NCBI GenBank assembly: GCA_964246185.1
Contig: CAXTPP010000156.1
Span: 1-7,116 of the forward strand
Origin: LMUY01 sp964246185
GTDB lineage: Bacteria; Pseudomonadota; Alphaproteobacteria; Acetobacterales; Acetobacteraceae
Reading direction: 5' to 3'
DNA length: 7,116 bases
Shown here in pieces: positions 6,740 to 7,116 of the stretch. Made by a program: the position numbers and the translations under genes. The notes beneath the pieces were generated by a model that was not told the origin of the DNA, did no database searches, and was given only the letters and a program-made list of their open reading frames with translations. Every line of letters starts with the position of its first letter. Position 1 is the first letter of the stretch.

Positions 6740-7116
6740 GAGCTATGCTCGAATTTGGGTGATGGCGTGATCAGGCGGCGTTCTGCGCTGGCGTGTTGAT
6801 GACCTCGAGCTGTTTGTGAACGTGACGCCCTGGACGACTTTGGGCAACTGATTTTCGCCCTTCAGCCGGCGCCAGGTTTTCGCGGCGGCGGTCACCAGCT
6901 TGAACACCATCAACCTGGCAGTGTCCTGGGACAGCGCGCCCTTGGTCCGCACCGTCCGATGTCGCACCGTGGCGAACACGCTCTCGATCGGGTTCGATGT
7001 CTGCAGATGATCCCAGTGCTCAGCAGGAAAGTCGTAGAAGGTCAGCAACGCGTCGCGGTGCTTCACCAGGCAGGTCACCGCCCGGTCGTATTTGGCGCCA
7101 TACTTGTCGGCACATG
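6740..7116 (-). mobile_element. 3' end of an IS256-family insertion sequence (other end outside window)
   Basis: The transposase C-terminus is followed by a short non-coding tail, as in other IS256-type elements. The likely terminal inverted repeat is the stretch GAGCTATGCTCGAATTTGGG starting at 6740, which also contains a small CGAGC/GCTCG dyad. The boundary is approximate: the opposite end and the target-site duplication (usually 8-9 bp in this family) are not in the window, so neither can be confirmed. Confidence 0.65.
6743..7116 (-). CDS. IS256-family (mutator-type) transposase, C-terminal part, frameshifted near its end
   Basis: This DDE transposase cuts and re-inserts its own insertion sequence. 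The frame runs off the right edge of the window, so only about 123 residues are seen. The GTG at 7078 is internal, because residues CADKYGAKYDRA precede it in frame and resemble the family. The block ALLTFYDFPAEHW, then SNPIESVFATVRHRTVRTKGA, is characteristic of IS256 transposases, and its Glu is the expected third catalytic residue. It continues with KTWRRLKGENQLPKVVQGVTF. After TFTN the current frame gives an Arg/Ser-rich tail ending at a TAG at 6743-6745. The +1 frame instead reads EVINTPAQNAA and stops at TGA 6771-6773, a tail like those I recall from intact relatives. One base therefore seems to be missing around 6807-6811. The lesion is downstream of the catalytic domain, so activity is not certainly lost. 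It is read in the same direction as smoE. Confidence 0.88.
   Translation of the reverse strand, partial: CADKYGAKYDRAVTCLVKHRDALLTFYDFPAEHWDHLQTSNPIESVFATVRHRTVRTKGALSQDTARLMVFKLVTAAAKTWRRLKGENQLPKVVQGVTFTNSSRSSTRQRRTPPDHAITQIRA

Overview
The window is GC-rich, with strong third-position G/C bias and long spurious antisense reading frames, as is usual for a GC-rich proteobacterium. The protein families (an alphaproteobacterial smo-type polyol transporter, an E. coli-like xylulokinase and a YheS-like ABC-F protein), together with an intergenic GGGGCTCTGCCCCGGACCCC-type repeat of the sort I associate with Acetobacteraceae, suggest an alphaproteobacterium, probably Rhodospirillales/Acetobacteraceae. 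The taxonomic call is inference.

Layout. The left edge (2-739, + strand) holds the C-terminal ABC domain of an ABC-F ATPase whose N-terminal half lies outside the window. It converges, with a gap of only 34 bp, on a minus-strand operon that fills most of the window. Read in its own direction (right to left) the operon is: periplasmic polyol-binding protein smoE (start re-assigned to a TTG at 6586), permease smoF (1 nt after smoE), a 143-bp spacer with nested inverted repeats, permease smoG, ATPase smoK (10 nt gap) and xylulokinase xylB (19 nt gap). Upstream of smoE are about 150 bp of presumed promoter DNA. The right edge (about 6740-7116) is the 3' end of an IS256-family insertion sequence. 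Its transposase is read in the same direction as the operon and carries a frameshift in its last dozen or so codons.

How the genes work together. SmoE captures a sugar alcohol in the periplasm, SmoF and SmoG form the membrane channel and SmoK supplies ATP hydrolysis. XylB phosphorylates D-xylulose to D-xylulose 5-phosphate, which enters the pentose phosphate pathway. The polyol dehydrogenase that normally links uptake to the kinase (SmoS or MtlK type) is absent between smoK and xylB, so it must be encoded elsewhere or the cassette has lost it. Pairing with xylB makes D-arabitol or xylitol at least as plausible a substrate as sorbitol or mannitol.

I see no previously undescribed system here. 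This is a recognisable catabolic operon. The points that merit a look are the nested palindrome between the two permease genes, the lack of Shine-Dalgarno sequences for smoF and smoG, the TTG start of smoE, a tandem repeat in the smoF N-terminus, the missing dehydrogenase, and the IS next to the operon promoter.
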